A stretch of DNA of 64,000 nt from Plectrocnemia conspersa (taxonomy: Eukaryota; Arthropoda; Insecta; Trichoptera; Polycentropodidae): the NCBI GenBank assembly GCA_009617715.1, contig VTFK01000139.1, positions 62,001 through 126,000 of the forward strand. Direction: 5' to 3'. This document shows, piece after piece, positions 1 through 13,509 of the stretch (position 1 is its first letter; each line of letters starts with the position of its first letter). Under the pieces are notes generated by a model. It did not search any database, was not told the origin of the DNA, and was given only the letters and a program-made list of their open reading frames with translations. The translations under genes and the position numbers were made by a program.

Positions 1-3000
1 ATTGCATGTTTTAAAATTAATTAAAATTATAACTGTATTTTGTAGTTTTTTAAGGTTAGTATATAAAAATGTTTTATATGGTATTTGTATCGTTTTGTTT
101 TAAATAAACAGGGTTCTAACTAGTTGTATATAATATATAGTATTTTTTAAACTTCAAAAGCAAATACTATAGATTCGAACTCCGTGAAATGTTTAATGAA
201 CTAAAGCCTGTGTTCAGATGTATACACAGGTATTTGACTCTGCTCTCCATTTAATGCAGTTTTTTCGTTTACTTTAAAGAAGTGGAGGCAAAGGTTGACT
301 TCGTGTTGTGAAAGTTATCGTGTCCTGTCAAAGCGAAGCAGGATAAAATAGCCCGGACAAAACGGCGCCAATATAAAAAAAAATAGAAGTAGGAATACAT
401 AAATATATTAAGTATACGATTTTTTTTATAAAACACAATAACCGTTTTTTATTTAAAATATATTATATGTAGCTAAATTACATTTGTCGATTTTTATTAT
501 TACGTTTCACAAACGTGTGAATAAAAATATATTTTTTTAATTAAAATAAGCTTTATCTACTGCGAATTAAAATTAATGTAAATGTGCTCAGATATCCTGT
601 TAAGTTAGTGAGTCGCTTAATTAATTTTGTCAAAATCAAAGTGTTCGTTAATAATTTTGTTAATGCAATCTAATCGCACGAAAAATAAGATTATTTTTCA
701 CGTTATTAGATTTATTTCTTTATTTGAAATATTATATTTCAATAAATTATTATTTTTAACCTTATTTTATTACACATATATTTTAAGAGAACATTTTTGG
801 CGCTACCCCTGATTTTATATAATTATTTAAGCACACTTTCAAATAGTAAAATTTGTATTCCTATATAAATTATACACAATTTACAGAATAACTACAATAA
901 TATGTATGTTTTGAATGCGATGGATGAACATTCTAAGCGCAAAGTTAATTAAAGTGTCGTCTTGTCGATGAAAAAAGTACTCTAGAGTAATTTTTTTTCA
1001 CAAACCAGGTTCATATTATGATTTAATAGTAGCTTTTGCACAAAATTCAATTTCCATAAATTACAAATGACTAGTGCACTTGTATAGCTTTGCTTTAATG
1101 CATAATGATTTAACAAAAATTAACTAAAGTCCTAGTCTCAAATTTTGCTTCAATGAGGTTTAGCAGATTATTGAACATTTTTGCTTTTTTAAAAGTTGTC
1201 ATGTTGCTAATCGACTAATAGATTACTTGTATAATGCGAAATTTTTAAGAGCAAGATCATTAATATAATGTTAAAAATATTTAGTTCTATTCAATATCAT
1301 GTATTTTTATATTAGTCAATGCTCTTGCATAAATTCATTTAAATTACTAAAATAAAAAAACGATATAGGTAAGTAATGTTCCTTAATAAATTTCCTTCTT
1401 TTATTTGCTTTTATTCAAAGAAAGTCACAATTTTATCTTTTAGTTTGAAAACCCTTCGAATCACAATTACATATATACTTGTATAACAATGAGGTTTATT
1501 TATCTTTCATATTTTTACACAGCTTTCCAAACGTCTTAAAAAACTGTTTTGATAAAATTGAAACTTTTGTCACAAAAGCTGCTATGTGAAACATGTAGTG
1601 CGTCCAGATAACTATATGAGCTTTTTTTTTTTGACTAATGTTTGAAGAATTGTAATTGTCCTTACATTTACTACAAATACAATGCTGTTTTTAATTAAAT
1701 GTCGTTGGTATAAAAGTGTGAACTTGTTTATTATCAGTCAAAAGATCGTTCCAAAAAAAACAGCTGATGACCTCAAAATCAGTACCAGAAATTTTGGGAA
1801 CATATGGGTTGACTGCGCTATTTTTCTAAAAGCTTGCGTATAATTCTTTGATCAAAGGAAATATATTGGAATATATAAAAACATATTTTATTTATAAAAA
1901 AAGAAAATAAATAAATTCTGGCGTTAGTCAAAAGACCGCGCCAAAGAAGATAAAAAGCCATATGCGGACTTAATGCCATAGGTTTCTCACCCCTGATCTA
2001 AACCATATCATATATATGCTAATAAATACACATCTCTAACCACAAACGTTGCTTTATCTAATTTTGAAGTACACAGTCAATAAATTAACTAATCCCCAAG
2101 ATAAAGATATATAATCAATTTTACTTTTAGTCGTGTTATTAACAAAAAATATCTGTTATGCAAACAATTTGCGAAACATTTTGTAACTAAATCAATAGCT
2201 GCTGGCAAAAAATATTGTTTTCTATTGTACATTTTTTTTTTACATTTTATATTAAACTTTGCACGATGCTACCAATATATTTAATAAGAGAGAATTTATT
2301 TTTTTGCACATTCGTTTTTGTTCATTAAACTAATCTTATTTTCTTTGAAAAAATACTATATTTTTATTTTTATTTTTTAGTTAAAATATTATTGTCTCTG
2401 TGTATAAAATCAAATGGCCGAGCAAGTTAAACCAGATTAAACATTAAAAAAACTTAAATTTGCTATATATATTATCTTTGATAAAATAAAATATTCTTAA
2501 TGCTACTTATCTCAAATTATATTATTAATTTATAAAATATATTTATAAGGGAATGATTTTATTAATATTTATATTGTTAGGTACATATAGGTTAGGAATA
2601 CAATTGAATATGCGACGCGAAACACGTTGTAAATACGTAAATAGTCAACTTTACAGGAGGCGAAAAATTAATTTACAGATTTATATACGTTTTTTTTTTA
2701 TATTATATTTTGCAATTTTTTCATATTTAACTAGTGTCTATTTAACTCGATATTGGATTTTGTTAAGAATTGTAAAATAATGTAAGTTATGATGTCGTAA
2801 AGTTGTTCCACTGTATGATAGCAAGTAACTACGGATCATTTATAACGTATCATAATTATTTAAAAAAAATATAATAGTGGTATTTTACATATATAATTAT
2901 AAAATAAAATATAATAGCGGTATTTTCAAAATATTCATTAAAAAAAAATGCCAAAAAACGATAAAATGTTTTAGAAAACCACGAGTTAGAAATTAAAAAC

Positions 3001-3290
3001 GTTACATTTTTGTATAATAAATAATTTTTCATTTGCTGGTCAATATTTTGCAAACTCAATAAAGAAGTTGGTTGAAATCGCAGTTACTCATATAACGTTA
3101 TTCAATTAAAATGCCATTTTAGACTTACAACGTTATTTGCGTCTCATATTCAGTTATTCATTTATTTAAAAAAATTATAACCATCATGACCTGATAGATT
3201 AACTTATTGCGTCACGATGGCCAAAAGTATAAAATATATTTAAATTGCAAAATACATACAAATATATTAATATATACGCACATATAACTA
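1..3290. other. AT-rich gene-less flank
   Basis: This stretch is dominated by A/T runs and has stop codons in every frame. No coding region, RNA gene or intact element is visible. The only structured points are a hAT-like terminal motif near 1988 and two copies of AGTCAAAAGA about 190 bases apart (1736 and 1926), which hint at a decayed DNA transposon around 1.7-2.0 kb. Short open frames here are explained by composition. Confidence 0.6.
1984..1999 (-). mobile_element. hAT-like element terminus (possible)
   Basis: Read on the minus strand, the sequence starts CAGGGGTGAGAAAC. That is the usual shape of a terminal inverted repeat of the hAT superfamily (CAGGGGT...). The sequence inside it continues through the AGTCAAAAGA repeat region to about 1.73 kb. 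I could not find a matching opposite end or an 8-bp target duplication, so this is a single end at most and may be chance. Confidence 0.3.
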
Positions 3291-3560
3291 AAAACAAGAT
3301 AAAAGGACAGACACAAATCACCTCAACAGGTGTGCATTGTCCCATACGCATTGAAATCAAACCCCATATGTGTACGAGAAAATGTCAATATATCGATGCA
3401 CAGTGTAGAGCAGTCGGTCGGCCTTTGCTAGAGAAGAGTTGGAAGTGCTTCAGTCCTAGACTTCACAAGTAAGAACGGTGGACGTGACCGAGAACTATAA
3501 CCACCTTTCAGAGCCAACATTTGGAGTTACTCGAGCACTGAAGATTTGTCTATTATGCTT
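3290..3560. other. GC-richer non-coding block
   Basis: This is a complex, GC-richer island in AT-rich flank with no credible protein. It has a CAGTCGGTCGGCC stretch near 3409 and a GTAAGA donor-like hexamer at 3469. It could be a regulatory block or an untranslated first exon of the gene whose signal exon lies at 6.1 kb. Nothing in the sequence decides between these. Confidence 0.3.
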
Positions 3561-5145
3561 TTGAGCAATTTACAAACGCGTTTAATTATATTAACACTTC
3601 TGCGAGTTCACAACGGAACGTATCCCAGCGCTCTCAAAATAAAAGCACTGGAAAATTGAAACGGATATTACCCGCTCAAGTATAAATATCGAAGGAAAAT
3701 TAATTAAGCAATTCATAACCATATTTCTGCATTCGACTAATTTAAAGGCATTCTTTTTACAATGCCAAAAATAGGGAATATTGTTTTATTTTGCCATTTA
3801 ATTATATTTTTATCGGCTTTTTTCCGCTAATATACCATTAATTTTAAAATTTCACCGTTATTTTTGTTTCGAATAGAGCTAACCGAATCGATATGAACTT
3901 TTATACATAGATGTCGTTATAAATAATTTAATTTCCATTCATTACATGTTTTACCGACAGCGAATTTACATTTGGAAATAGATTGACAGCAACTGCTGCA
4001 AATTACGTCGTTCGCATCACTGCGATAAATAAAAATATATCCGATTTTAACGCTTACAATTTGGGGTGACATTTCGGTTGCAATTAATTTAGAAAGACTT
4101 TCAAATTAAAATTCATTACGTTTTTTGCTTCTTGAGAAATTTGAAGAGCAATTAGATTGAATTTGTGATTGATTTGACATCTGAAAACTAAGGTAAAATA
4201 TAAAATGATATTTTATAATAATAATTTAAAAATATATAATAGAAAAAAATCGTTTTTTTTTCAAATTTATAGTAATAGCAAGAATAAGGAAAATATAATA
4301 TTATTTTTATTTTGTAGGTACGAAATAATTTAAAATCAGAAATTTTCGTTGTTAAAATATCAATTTTATTTAAAATGAGATTTATAATAGGATATGAAAT
4401 TTATGTTATGATAATATGTAATATATAATTTTGTTTATTTAGACAATTATTGTTTTTGCATACTGCAGAAAATATGTAATTAATGACACTCACCATGTTT
4501 TTTTTTCATAATCTTGTTATTTTTTATTGAACAGTTATTCATTAGGCTATATCGCACTGTGCCAGTAGCAGCAATATTTCTATTCCTTAACATTTTCATT
4601 AACTCAAAACTGGTAAAAAGATATCAAAATAAAAGAAATGGTTGGATAGATTATTGATTATAGAAATATTTCTCATTATGTCTGACGTGCCTAGTTCCAT
4701 CTCTTGGAAAATCCCCTATTTTTTCTCTTGATATAATTAAGCATTGTAGCAATATCCAGTTTCGCCACAATAAATTGCCCATTGTTTGAATACAAAACGT
4801 ATTGCTTTTCTTTTTATAAATTGATTGATAGTAATATTTTAAGAAAAAGTCCGCAGATTTGTTGATATTATTATGCAATAGACTTTGTTCGTAGATTTTT
4901 AATTGACTAATTTTGATGTAACAATTTATTTTTATCTCCAATTATCGGTTTTGAGCTAAACATTTCCATACACATTGAATATACAGTATCACCTTTAAAA
5001 TCATCATATTTTAAAATAAATTTAATACATATAAAAATATCAATTGAAAACTAATAAAAAATACAAAAAAAAAATCTTTATTAAATTAAAAAAAATATTT
5101 TAAAAAAAGAACATTCAAAACACATCTTGCATTATTACTAATAAG
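3560..5145. other. AT-rich gene-less stretch
   Basis: The stretch is AT-rich with only short, composition-driven open frames. A 96-codon minus-strand frame at 4651-4941 has no recognisable motif and I do not call it a gene. Confidence 0.55.
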
Positions 5146-5148
5146 TTT

Positions 5149-5670
5149 TTATTTATATTTTATAGCATTCTCTTTAGCATTTAACTCTGCTAAATCCAGC
5201 GATGGCATAGAATTAATCAAGGATTCAATCAATTTATTGTCAATTTCTTCGTACTACACTTTTTCGATAATTTATTTTAGTTTTTATACACCAGATGGTT
5301 TGTGCACTATAATTTTCTTCATTATTATTTTTCAAAGATTTTCAGTAGGGTTTAAATCAACGCTCTTCTTTGGCAAGTCCAATGATTTAATTCCGCATTT
5401 TATCTTATAATCTGAAATCTTTTAATAAATAATTAGTTTTGTTTTAATTTTTAATCGCATTTCCAAGATATTGCTTTAATTGATTTAACAAAAATATAAG
5501 TGACTATTTTTACATGAAGATTGGGTGCAGATTTAGTACAAATTTGGGTACAGGTGCTCTTCTATCGAAGGGATAAAAAAAATCAGAATGATTTTGTAAT
5601 CCGCATCTTTACCCTTCCATTGAAAAGCATCTCTAGATCATTTGGCACAGTTTGGTGGATGAAATAATCA
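5149..5670 (-). pseudogene. Tc1-like transposase remnant, C-terminal part
   Basis: On the minus strand the translation carries the diagnostic end of a Tc1-type DDE transposase. The DLNPTENL motif (bases 5335-5358), which normally leads into the third catalytic acid region, is followed by a KPSGV-like segment. Then comes a IIEKV..EEID.KLIESLINSMPS stretch and a terminal stop near 5149. This matches the known family order, in which DLNPIENLW is followed by a helix ending NLI.SM and then the C-terminus. Several in-frame stops and missing residues, including the tryptophan after ENL, show that it is dead. Sequence up to about 5670 shows weaker, frame-shifted similarity, and no N-terminal helix-turn-helix part is recognisable. 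Terminal repeats were not identified. The copy lies just upstream of the signal-peptide exon and has no evident relation to it. Confidence 0.75.
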
Positions 5671-5839
5671 CTGAATTATTCACTATTTGGCTAATATATC
5701 GATAATTTATATGTGTATTTTTATTAGTGGGTCACTCAAAATATTCAAACGGGTAACTTAACTATCCGCGGATCATACTGACCACAGTTTTCGGGGAAAA
5801 TCTTGTACATATTTTTATCACATTAATTCGATTATATCC

Positions 5840-6093
5840 TACTATGCGCGCTGTAGCGTACGTAGCGCGTTCCGCAGCAGCTCAGTCTTCGTCGGAGCTT
5901 CGCTCGGCTACGACGTTGCCACGACGAGCTACGGTCTACGCGAGTGTTCGTCCGTCTCTCTTCCGCGCTTCCCCGCGCTACGCAAGCGCGCCGGTTCGCA
6001 ACGTTACACCGTCAGTGCTTCGCGAACCATTGCCAGGGGGCTACGTCGCTCGAGTAGCGCTACGCCGCTACGAGCCTACGCGTAAGCCCGGCC
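5840..6093 (+). promoter_or_regulatory. GC-rich 5' UTR / promoter-like block of the 6094 exon
   Basis: This is by far the most GC- and CpG-rich segment of the window, with repeated GCTACG words. It begins abruptly after AT-rich flank and runs into the start codon at 6094. An in-frame TAG at 6055-6057 shows that the downstream reading frame does not extend into it. A TCAGTG sequence near 6010 resembles an insect initiator. An open frame of another phase (from 5844) crosses the whole block, but its serine/arginine/alanine-rich product looks like translated GC-rich leader. The role as leader and promoter is inferred from position. Confidence 0.4.
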
Positions 6094-6184
6094 ATGACTG
6101 CGTTTGTGTTTCTGCTGGCTGTGGCCTCTTCCATAGCCATGCTGGGTCATGGACAGATGACTAGCGGCGAGAAGATTGCTCTGG
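6094..6184 (+). CDS. First coding exon of an unrecognised secreted or membrane protein (partial)
   Basis: The frame opens at ATG 6094, the first methionine after an in-frame TAG at 6055. It encodes 30 residues before a splice donor at 6185. The product begins MTAFVFLLAVASSIAMLGHG, a classical signal peptide: short N-region, hydrophobic core at residues 3-17, and small residues before a likely cleavage around GHG-Q. The mature part seen is only QMTSGEKIAL plus one base of the next codon, so the intron is phase 1, a common arrangement for signal exons of extracellular proteins. The exon ends TGG with GTGAGT following. Without splicing the frame continues into AT-rich sequence and ends at 6306, which looks like read-through into the intron. 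I do not recognise the family. The mature protein, and therefore its function, lies outside what can be read here. The neighbouring desert of candidate enhancers would suit a developmentally regulated secreted or cell-surface protein, but that is inference. Confidence 0.55.
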
Positions 6185-6190
6185 GTGAGT
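6185..6190 (+). other. Splice donor GTGAGT of the signal exon
   Basis: GTGAGT follows CTGG directly after the signal-peptide coding sequence and fits the insect 5' splice-site consensus. Composition drops from GC-rich to strongly AT-rich at exactly this point, as expected at an exon-intron border. Confidence 0.6.
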
Positions 6191-9100
6191 CAAAAAAATA
6201 TATAGTAAATATGATAATATTGTCTTGCCCCAAATGTAAACAATGTGCACACGCTTTGGTTAAAAAATTATATTATTTGATTGTGTTTAATGAAAAATGT
6301 GCTTGAATTCATATAAAAATAACGAAAAAAACAAATGACTTTTTAACATAAATTCGTGAAACAAAACAAGTGAAATAATAAATTATCAATAATTGCGATT
6401 TGAATTCAATAACGATATTATTTTAATATTAATATAATAACTTAAATATTTTTTCAAATTAGTACTATTTTAATTTGTTTTAAATCTGATTTTATCAATG
6501 TAAAAAATATGACTATCGATATAAATTGCATGATTTATAATTTTTTGTATCTAACCACATAATAAATAAGAAACCTAATATATACAACTTTTTTTGCGAT
6601 CTATATAAATAATTTTACTACTAAATTATTTTGCCAGAATAACAGTTCTTACATATATTATTATTAGTATATGAATTTATAGCACATTTTCAAAGCACAA
6701 GCAATATTATTAATAACGTACTACAAAAATAAACCGTAAACGTAGCTTTGAAATATATTTAAAATCATTTATTTATTGCATTCTAAAAACATATTTTTCA
6801 TTTCATTTACAAAATATAATTTTTTAATTTATTTTTATTTATCAAACGAGGTTTTCTAAACTTTGCAATAATTCAATAAATTTATTGAAATATAAAACAT
6901 ATGTAATTGGTTCAATAATTAAACAAAATTGTTTGAGTATAATTACAAAAAATAAATTAAGAAATAGATTGATCCTTGAAAAAATATTACCACAATCTTA
7001 TGGAGTATAGTTTGAATGGTTTTACTGTTTGTAATCCTTTTATTTAGAATTATTTCAATATTTGTTGTTTGTAAATAAACGTATAATAATCACATGTTCA
7101 TATAATACGTAGGTAGCATAAATACTTTTTAAAATAACCGTTCTCAACAATATATTTATCTTTGATATTATTATCCTTTTAAACGTCACAAGCAGCAGTT
7201 TTTATTATTATTTATATTCAAACTTATTGTTGTGTATTATACAATGCTATTTTTATCATGTTCTTTAATTTCCATTAAAATTATTTTAATAAATATGTTT
7301 TTTGTCTGATATTTAAATGCAAAAATACTACATTTTAACGTTAAAATAAAACGTTTGTGTCAAATGGAGCAATGTTTTTTGTTGTGGGGCATTTATTTTG
7401 TTAAAAAATCCATTTATCGAAAACATTTTGTGATATTGCAAACCTGTCTTTCAATAAAATACTAAATTTCAACATGACGTGTGCTCATGTGCTTATGGGT
7501 ACTATTAAGTGTATAAACTTATTTTAATTCATTATTTTCTAATCCTCCTGCGCGAAATAAGTAATATGTCGTGCAAACATTATTACCAACAATCATATAA
7601 AAAAGTAGAATCAAACCAAATTTAAAGATTTGAACGAATTTAAGAATATAAAGAAATGATGTATTAGTCGTACTTTTAAACTAGTAATGAAATTTCTCTG
7701 CTCATAGAAAAGCTAATAAAAAATATACTAAGGAGTAGGAATAAATTAATCTAGCCAAATCAGTTTTTCTCAGTAAATTCACATAGATGTAGTAAAATAC
7801 CATTAAGCATTGGCAATGCTAGTAAAATAATAGGTGAGATGGCTATCGATGTAAAAACACAACTAATTGTAAAGTTAGAAGCATGAAAATTTTTAATACA
7901 GATAAATAAATCAATTTTGAGAAAGAGTCAGGCTTATTATTGTTAGAAACATTTACAATTAACTAAATAAATAAAATTAATTTACATAGGACTTAAATAC
8001 TAATGAAAAATATATCATAATGTGCTGCATATAATTCTTCTATTAATAAAATTAATAAATATATGTATATTATGTTATTCACAGAAAAAAACCGGCCTAA
8101 ATAAGATAATAAATTAAATTAATAAAAGCAAATGTTAAATATGAACGTCTGTTCAAACATTTTCTTGCACACTAAATACTTTTTCTTTATATTAAAATAA
8201 AATAGTTTTCGAAGGGGAATAGTCTAAAAAAAATTATAGAACAATTTTATATTCTTAGTGAGTTTTTGAATGACAAGCTCGAAATGACATTGTTAAATTT
8301 ATTTGTAAGTTATTATAAGTTAGACATCTTCCAAAAAATATATATGTAAGGAGCAAATAAGACCCATATTGAAAATATTTCTTTATTGTACTTCTTGAAT
8401 TGCATGAAAAAATTGGGCTATTTTATTGGTGTTTTACTGATTCTGCTATATTTCTTATTGTGGATAATTTGAATAAAATGGCTTGTGTCTGAAATAACAG
8501 ATTTTTAGATTCAAAAGAAATTCCTTTACCTTCTTGGATAAAAATACCAAATTTGGTGGATATAACTGATGTGGTTTTGCTGTAACAAGAATAAGTCTTA
8601 TAAATGTAAAATATTTTAATGACGTGACTTTGTGTCAAAACAGCTGCAAAATGTCTAATTATTACAAGCTTAGCAAGAAAATTATTGTTTCTATTCCCTG
8701 TGCCATATTTAGTTAAATGCGGCTTTAGAACTGTAGATGATTTGTTATTGAAAAACTAAATCGTCTGGATATCATTATTTTTGAGTACAAAATACCAAAT
8801 TAATGCCATACTCAAAAACTTTTTGCAGCACATATCAAGCTCAATGATCGCACTAATTTAAGTGTTACTTGAGTTGTACATGTAACATAACATACATATT
8901 TACTTGTAAACCAACTTAGATGAGTTCATCAATTTTTATATAAATGTTGATCATTAGTTTAAAGTTGCTTTTAATTGATGAATTGACGAGACGTATAAAT
9001 ATAAATATTTAATAACATAGAAATTAATAATATGCATAGATATTAGAATAGAGTATTTGCAAAGAGGTTTGTTTAAAAATAAACCTCTATAAATCAACAT

Positions 9101-10690
9101 TCTCAATACATTAATAAATAGCGCAAATAAATATTAAGGTTATATCTTAGGTTATGTAGTTAATTACATTAAAAATAGAGCTACTTGTAAAAACAATATT
9201 GTTGAATATATTATTTATAAATAATTAATTAAATTATTTTTTTATATATATTTACTTACAAAAGATAAATACAAAATAGTTGTAATAATTATAATAAAAT
9301 AAACAAAATCAGTTTTAACTAGAAAATAATGTTAAGGGACATATACATTTTTATTGGGGTAAAATATTTTGACTTATAAAATAAAAAAATAAAAATTAAT
9401 ATTTATGTTAGCATATGCACTTTAGTTATTATATTTTAGTATTTTTATAACTTTATTTATCACTTCATACTATTATGATTTAACAGTTTTTTAATGACTT
9501 TTTTTTTTCTTTCATTGCCGCTATGTTTTTATCACATTAGGATTTTAGGGATGCTTTTGTGGTTCACGGTCTAAAATGGCCGAGAAATACTAAACTAAAG
9601 TAAAAATACTTCATACAAAGTTAAATTGCTATGCATATTAATAAAAACTGTCATTTATATTGAATATTTATATGTAAAATATTTTTAATGCATATGTACA
9701 TAAATATTTAAATTAAATTTTATCATATGAGTAATATAATTTCATCATCTGTGTATTTGTAATCTTATTTTATTACCTTAATAATACAAAAAATTATTAA
9801 GTTATTAAAATAAGATTAATAATTAAAGTATCTAAGACTCTTATACATTCAAGAGCAATGAAAATAAAATCTAATAAAATTATTATTTTTTATGAACCTA
9901 ATACACACAGACGGAGGTAAATAATTTCATAAAGCAGCGATTCTTTAAAACAAATTTTACTTTTTAATATTTTTAAGTACGTCCTACAGATTTTTTTTAA
10001 TCAGCAAAGTTTCGGCCGTCTTAATTAAAGCAGCAACAAAATATCGACTCGCCCCTGATGTTAGTACATTTGTGAAGCACAATCGTACGTTTCTTAAAAT
10101 TTTAGATGTAATAACGCGAAACACAGCGTTTCAACTTTATTGTATTTTTATATAATAAGTAAATTACACAGAACCCTTAAGCTTTATTTATTATTCATTT
10201 CGTTAAATAATGCTTCATCTTTAATTAATAAATTATTAAACGGCAAACGAATTTATATTTTTGTACATATATATTTAAAGAACGCTACCCTTTGAGTGGG
10301 CAAAAATGTACCACTTACAAGGTAACGTTAGATAGTACATTTTAGGAAATCGATAACGACTTTTCAAAAGGTTATTTGATTACTAATAAAGCAAAAGCTA
10401 GCACTACTTTGATACTAAATAGTGTAATTATTATCTATTTTAAATTAAATTTTAATTCATAATCTTTTAAATATTAGATCGATTTGCATATATTAAAAAT
10501 GTGAGCTAGGCATTTAAAAGCAGCATTATCAAAACTCATTTAAATAAATATTACATTATTTTTTTTTAAACCTTTTAAACCCCAAAATTATAGATAAATA
10601 TTTATTAGCTCTTTTATAAAGATGAATTGAAATAAATACCTATTTATGTATTTTTCTAATAAACATCCTGTATCGAATATTGTATTGTTA
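6191..10690. other. AT-rich sequence, probable start of a very long intron
   Basis: About 4.5 kb of strongly AT-rich sequence without credible exons. Open frames, such as 8423-8638 on the minus strand, show no domain and a base use no different from their surroundings. The only feature of note is a hAT-like end near 10050. Confidence 0.5.
10015..10057 (-). mobile_element. hAT-like element terminus (possible)
   Basis: On the minus strand the sequence reads CAGGGGCGAGTCGATATTTT and runs inward through CGGCCGAAAC. CAGGGG followed by a GC-richer terminal repeat with a CGGCC word is typical of hAT-superfamily ends. No matching partner end or 8-bp target duplication was found, so a truncated or internally deleted copy is the most that can be claimed. 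Confidence 0.3.
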
Positions 10691-10965
10691 CACACATCCA
10701 CCTCCATTAAAGACCCGGAATAATTAAATATGTCGAAAATTGCACATTTTTTTTCGGTCTGTGTTTGCTCTGACGCTCTACGGTCGCGTTAACCCGTTTA
10801 CTGCCGTTATGCCAACAAACGAAAAGAATTTAATTATCGCATAAAACTGCCAGAGAATCCGGAGCATAATTTAATGTATGCTTTATATTTGAACCATTTC
10901 GCATTTAGACCGAAGCTGTTTATAAAGCATTTTATACAATACTAGCTCTGTTACTCAGCTTTGTT
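10690..10965. promoter_or_regulatory. Candidate non-coding regulatory island
   Basis: This is a GC-richer, non-repetitive block without a reading frame, bounded by AT-rich spacer. It contains homeodomain-type AATAATTAAA and TTTAATTATC words and a CGCATAAAA word. A TTAACCCGTTTACTGCCG stretch near 10789 resembles the piggyBac-like ends elsewhere in the window but has no partner. The enhancer role is inferred from composition and context only. Confidence 0.35.
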
Positions 10966-11339
10966 TTAAAAAATAATAAAAATTAATAAAATGAGTCATC
11001 CAAAATAAATGTCGTTTTTCAATGCAACAAAAAAAATCTCCTCAAAATGTTAATTTTCATTTTAATTATTCAGAACGTAATTTACTCTTAAAAATATTAC
11101 CTTTTCCTACCTCTCGGACAATTTTTTGCTTCCATTGCCATATCATGCTGAAGGATTTGATTCAAAATGTTTATATAGCCCATATTTTTTTCGTCTATGA
11201 AATGTTCAATCGGTCAAATAAATAGTATTTTGCAATCTCAACATACACACATTTTTTTTACAGTAAACTTGGGCTTCGAGGTACGAGTACGTTTTGCTAT
11301 TTGACCTTTAAATAACCCCCATATTCTTTTTTGTTATCA

Positions 11340-11565
11340 AGTGATAAAAAGGCGACTCAGCTTCAAGATCCAGAAGTTCTTAGGATATGCGGATACACGC
11401 TGACTTGTTTTCTTCGCGCAATTCACGTGTAACATTGCCTCCAAGCCTTTTCAATCTTCATACTTTTTCTATACACTGTTAAATCAGACTGGTTTAGTTT
11501 CTCGGCCAGCTGATAAATAGTTTGAGTAAGTTTAGCTTCCATTTCTACAGTAAAGACAACATTGC
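11340..11565 (-). pseudogene. mariner-type transposase remnant
   Basis: Minus-strand frames give a helix-turn-helix-like piece, QLAEKLNQSDLTVYR, followed by KIEKAWR. A frame shift then gives LREENKSACIRIS and ELLDLEAES. This is the order seen in mariner transposases: second DNA-binding helix, linker, the W-P-HEL region, then EN..AR..IS..LL. The WVPHEL core itself is corrupted. A related remnant lies at 53.1 kb with the same KIGKAWR core. Only the N-terminal third is visible, with stops and frame shifts, so it is an old dead copy. Confidence 0.6.
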
Positions 11566-13500
11566 TGGTCTCTTACATTAAGAACTATTCTTGCTATCGT
11601 AATTTATTGTTAATTTTTTTAATATATACGTACTATATAAAATGTTTTAATGAGCTTAGTTGCTAAATTTGTTTTGAGAAATGCATATATGTTGCAAATT
11701 GTTTAATTGGTAAAAATTTTACCATCGTATATTTTGGGGCTCTTTTTTTAAATAATGTAATTTGGAGAAAACGTGCCACAAAGTTCTACTGACGTATAAA
11801 AAAGACACTCATTTCCAAATTACCTATTACAGTAGTATTTTTATAAAATTTATTCAAACAGAAATCTTTTTATTGAATTTGTATTCATGCAATTTTAATA
11901 GTTATTTAATATCAACAGCGCATTTAAATACGAAAAAGAGAATTATTACAATAAGTATTTTTTTACAAAAGACGTTTTGTAAGTAATTGGAATTTATTGT
12001 TCGCTCATACTGCTATTTTATATATTTTCGCAAAGAGCATAATAGCTATGATGGTAATAAAAAATCGCAATATAACAAATAATAATAGCGAATTTTTTGC
12101 GATCTGAAGCGAAAGCTTCTGAGATCGTTACGGAAAAGCTCTGTGATAAAAAAAATTGAATTATTATGCTAATAATATATCTAGGCAAAAATATGCATCA
12201 TAAATTTTGCATTTATTTATTAGTTTAACTTTTATAAAAAAAAAACATATTTGGATAAGGCACGAATATTGATCTAAAAAAAACATCGTTATAATCATTA
12301 CTTTTTATTTCTTAATAAATATAAATCATAGAAAAACGCTAAATAAGTAGGAACAGTGCAATTGTATTATGAATAATACAAAGCTCGTTTCAGAAGGAAA
12401 CGTCTAGTAATGTTTACATCCGGTAGAATATATTCGGATCGCTGTTAATGTATTTTATCAAATATTCACATAATTTAATATCCTGCTGCAGTTTTGAAAC
12501 AGTTTAAATTAATTCTATTTTGCAAACAATGAAATGTCTAAGGCAGCATGATTAATCAATTTTTTTATTTTAAAATACATACATATTTATTACTAATACA
12601 GACTAAAAGTTTAAATGCTTATATTGAATTGATACTTTATTTTTATTTAAAACAGGCAAACTACGTAAAGGGTCATTCGTGTTCGATGTCCGATGCATGA
12701 AACACTTCATCAGTTGTCATCCTTGTTTATAAGCATAAGTTTCGTAACTAAGACATCTTCTTTTTTTACTTTCAAGTTCAAGTCCAAACTAGGCCCTCTG
12801 ATCTGCACGTATTTATAAATGACATAAATTCAACTTATTTTGTGTATTCAGATGATTTAAATGCATTCGATCTGTTGTATAACCCTTTTCTCTACAGAGT
12901 GATTTAAATTCTTTATGAAGATGGGCTTTCATCAAACGTCTGCTAATTATTGTCAGAAAGTGCCATACTGTGTCATTTTCTTGATACCGTTTGCCAAGGC
13001 TAGAGAAACTTTTGAGAAGAAGTATAGGTTCTATTTAGACATAAATGACGTCTGCGATAATTCTTATAAAATGTTCAGCTTTTTATGAGAAACGCATTTC
13101 ACTTTGACAATCGTTCTCGATGAGTTGGCTTCATTCTGGAATCATAATTTAAAAACCGTAAATAATCAAATACTCCTTTTAATAAAAAAAAAAAAAGTTA
13201 AGGTAACATTCTTACGATACCTTTATAAATTGAAATCTTTTACTGTCGTAGTTACCAATACTAGATATCAGTGGGTTAATAGGTTCTCGCAAAATGATTT
13301 TATAATATTTATCCGTGAGATAATACCAATGTTATATTAGTGTTGGAATTCTATTTTATGTAGCTTTTTAAGATTCGTATAAGATAGAGTGCTATAAATT
13401 ATTTTTATTGCTTTATTTTTTATTTTTAGTAGTTTATAAAAATTAGTTTTACTCGTGTTGTTCCAAACCGGGTCTAATTAATTATTTATAATGAAAAATT
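11566..13500. other. AT-rich gene-less spacer
   Basis: AT-rich sequence without recognised genes. A short imperfect hairpin sits at about 12099-12127, with GAAGC/GCTTC at its core. The segment 12650-13090 is slightly more complex but has no motif I can name. Open frames at 11762 and 13104 are composition artefacts. Confidence 0.5.
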
Positions 13501-13509
13501 TTAATTCTA

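Noticed and set aside
4300..4325. TTTTGTAG|GTACGA as a recursive splice site
   Set aside because: The donor GTACGA is poor and the site lies upstream of the only exon seen.
5844..6164. 106-codon plus-strand frame before and across the signal exon
   Set aside because: Ala/Arg/Ser-rich translation of a CpG-rich leader with no domain. The overlapping frame at 6094 has a proper signal peptide and ends at a splice donor.
6184..6306. Read-through of the signal-peptide frame to a stop at 6304
   Set aside because: Composition turns AT-rich exactly at the GTGAGT donor, so the extension is best seen as intron.
10789..10806. TTAACCCGTTTACTGCCG as a piggyBac-like end
   Set aside because: No inverted partner next to a second TTAA was found, and it lies inside a complex island.
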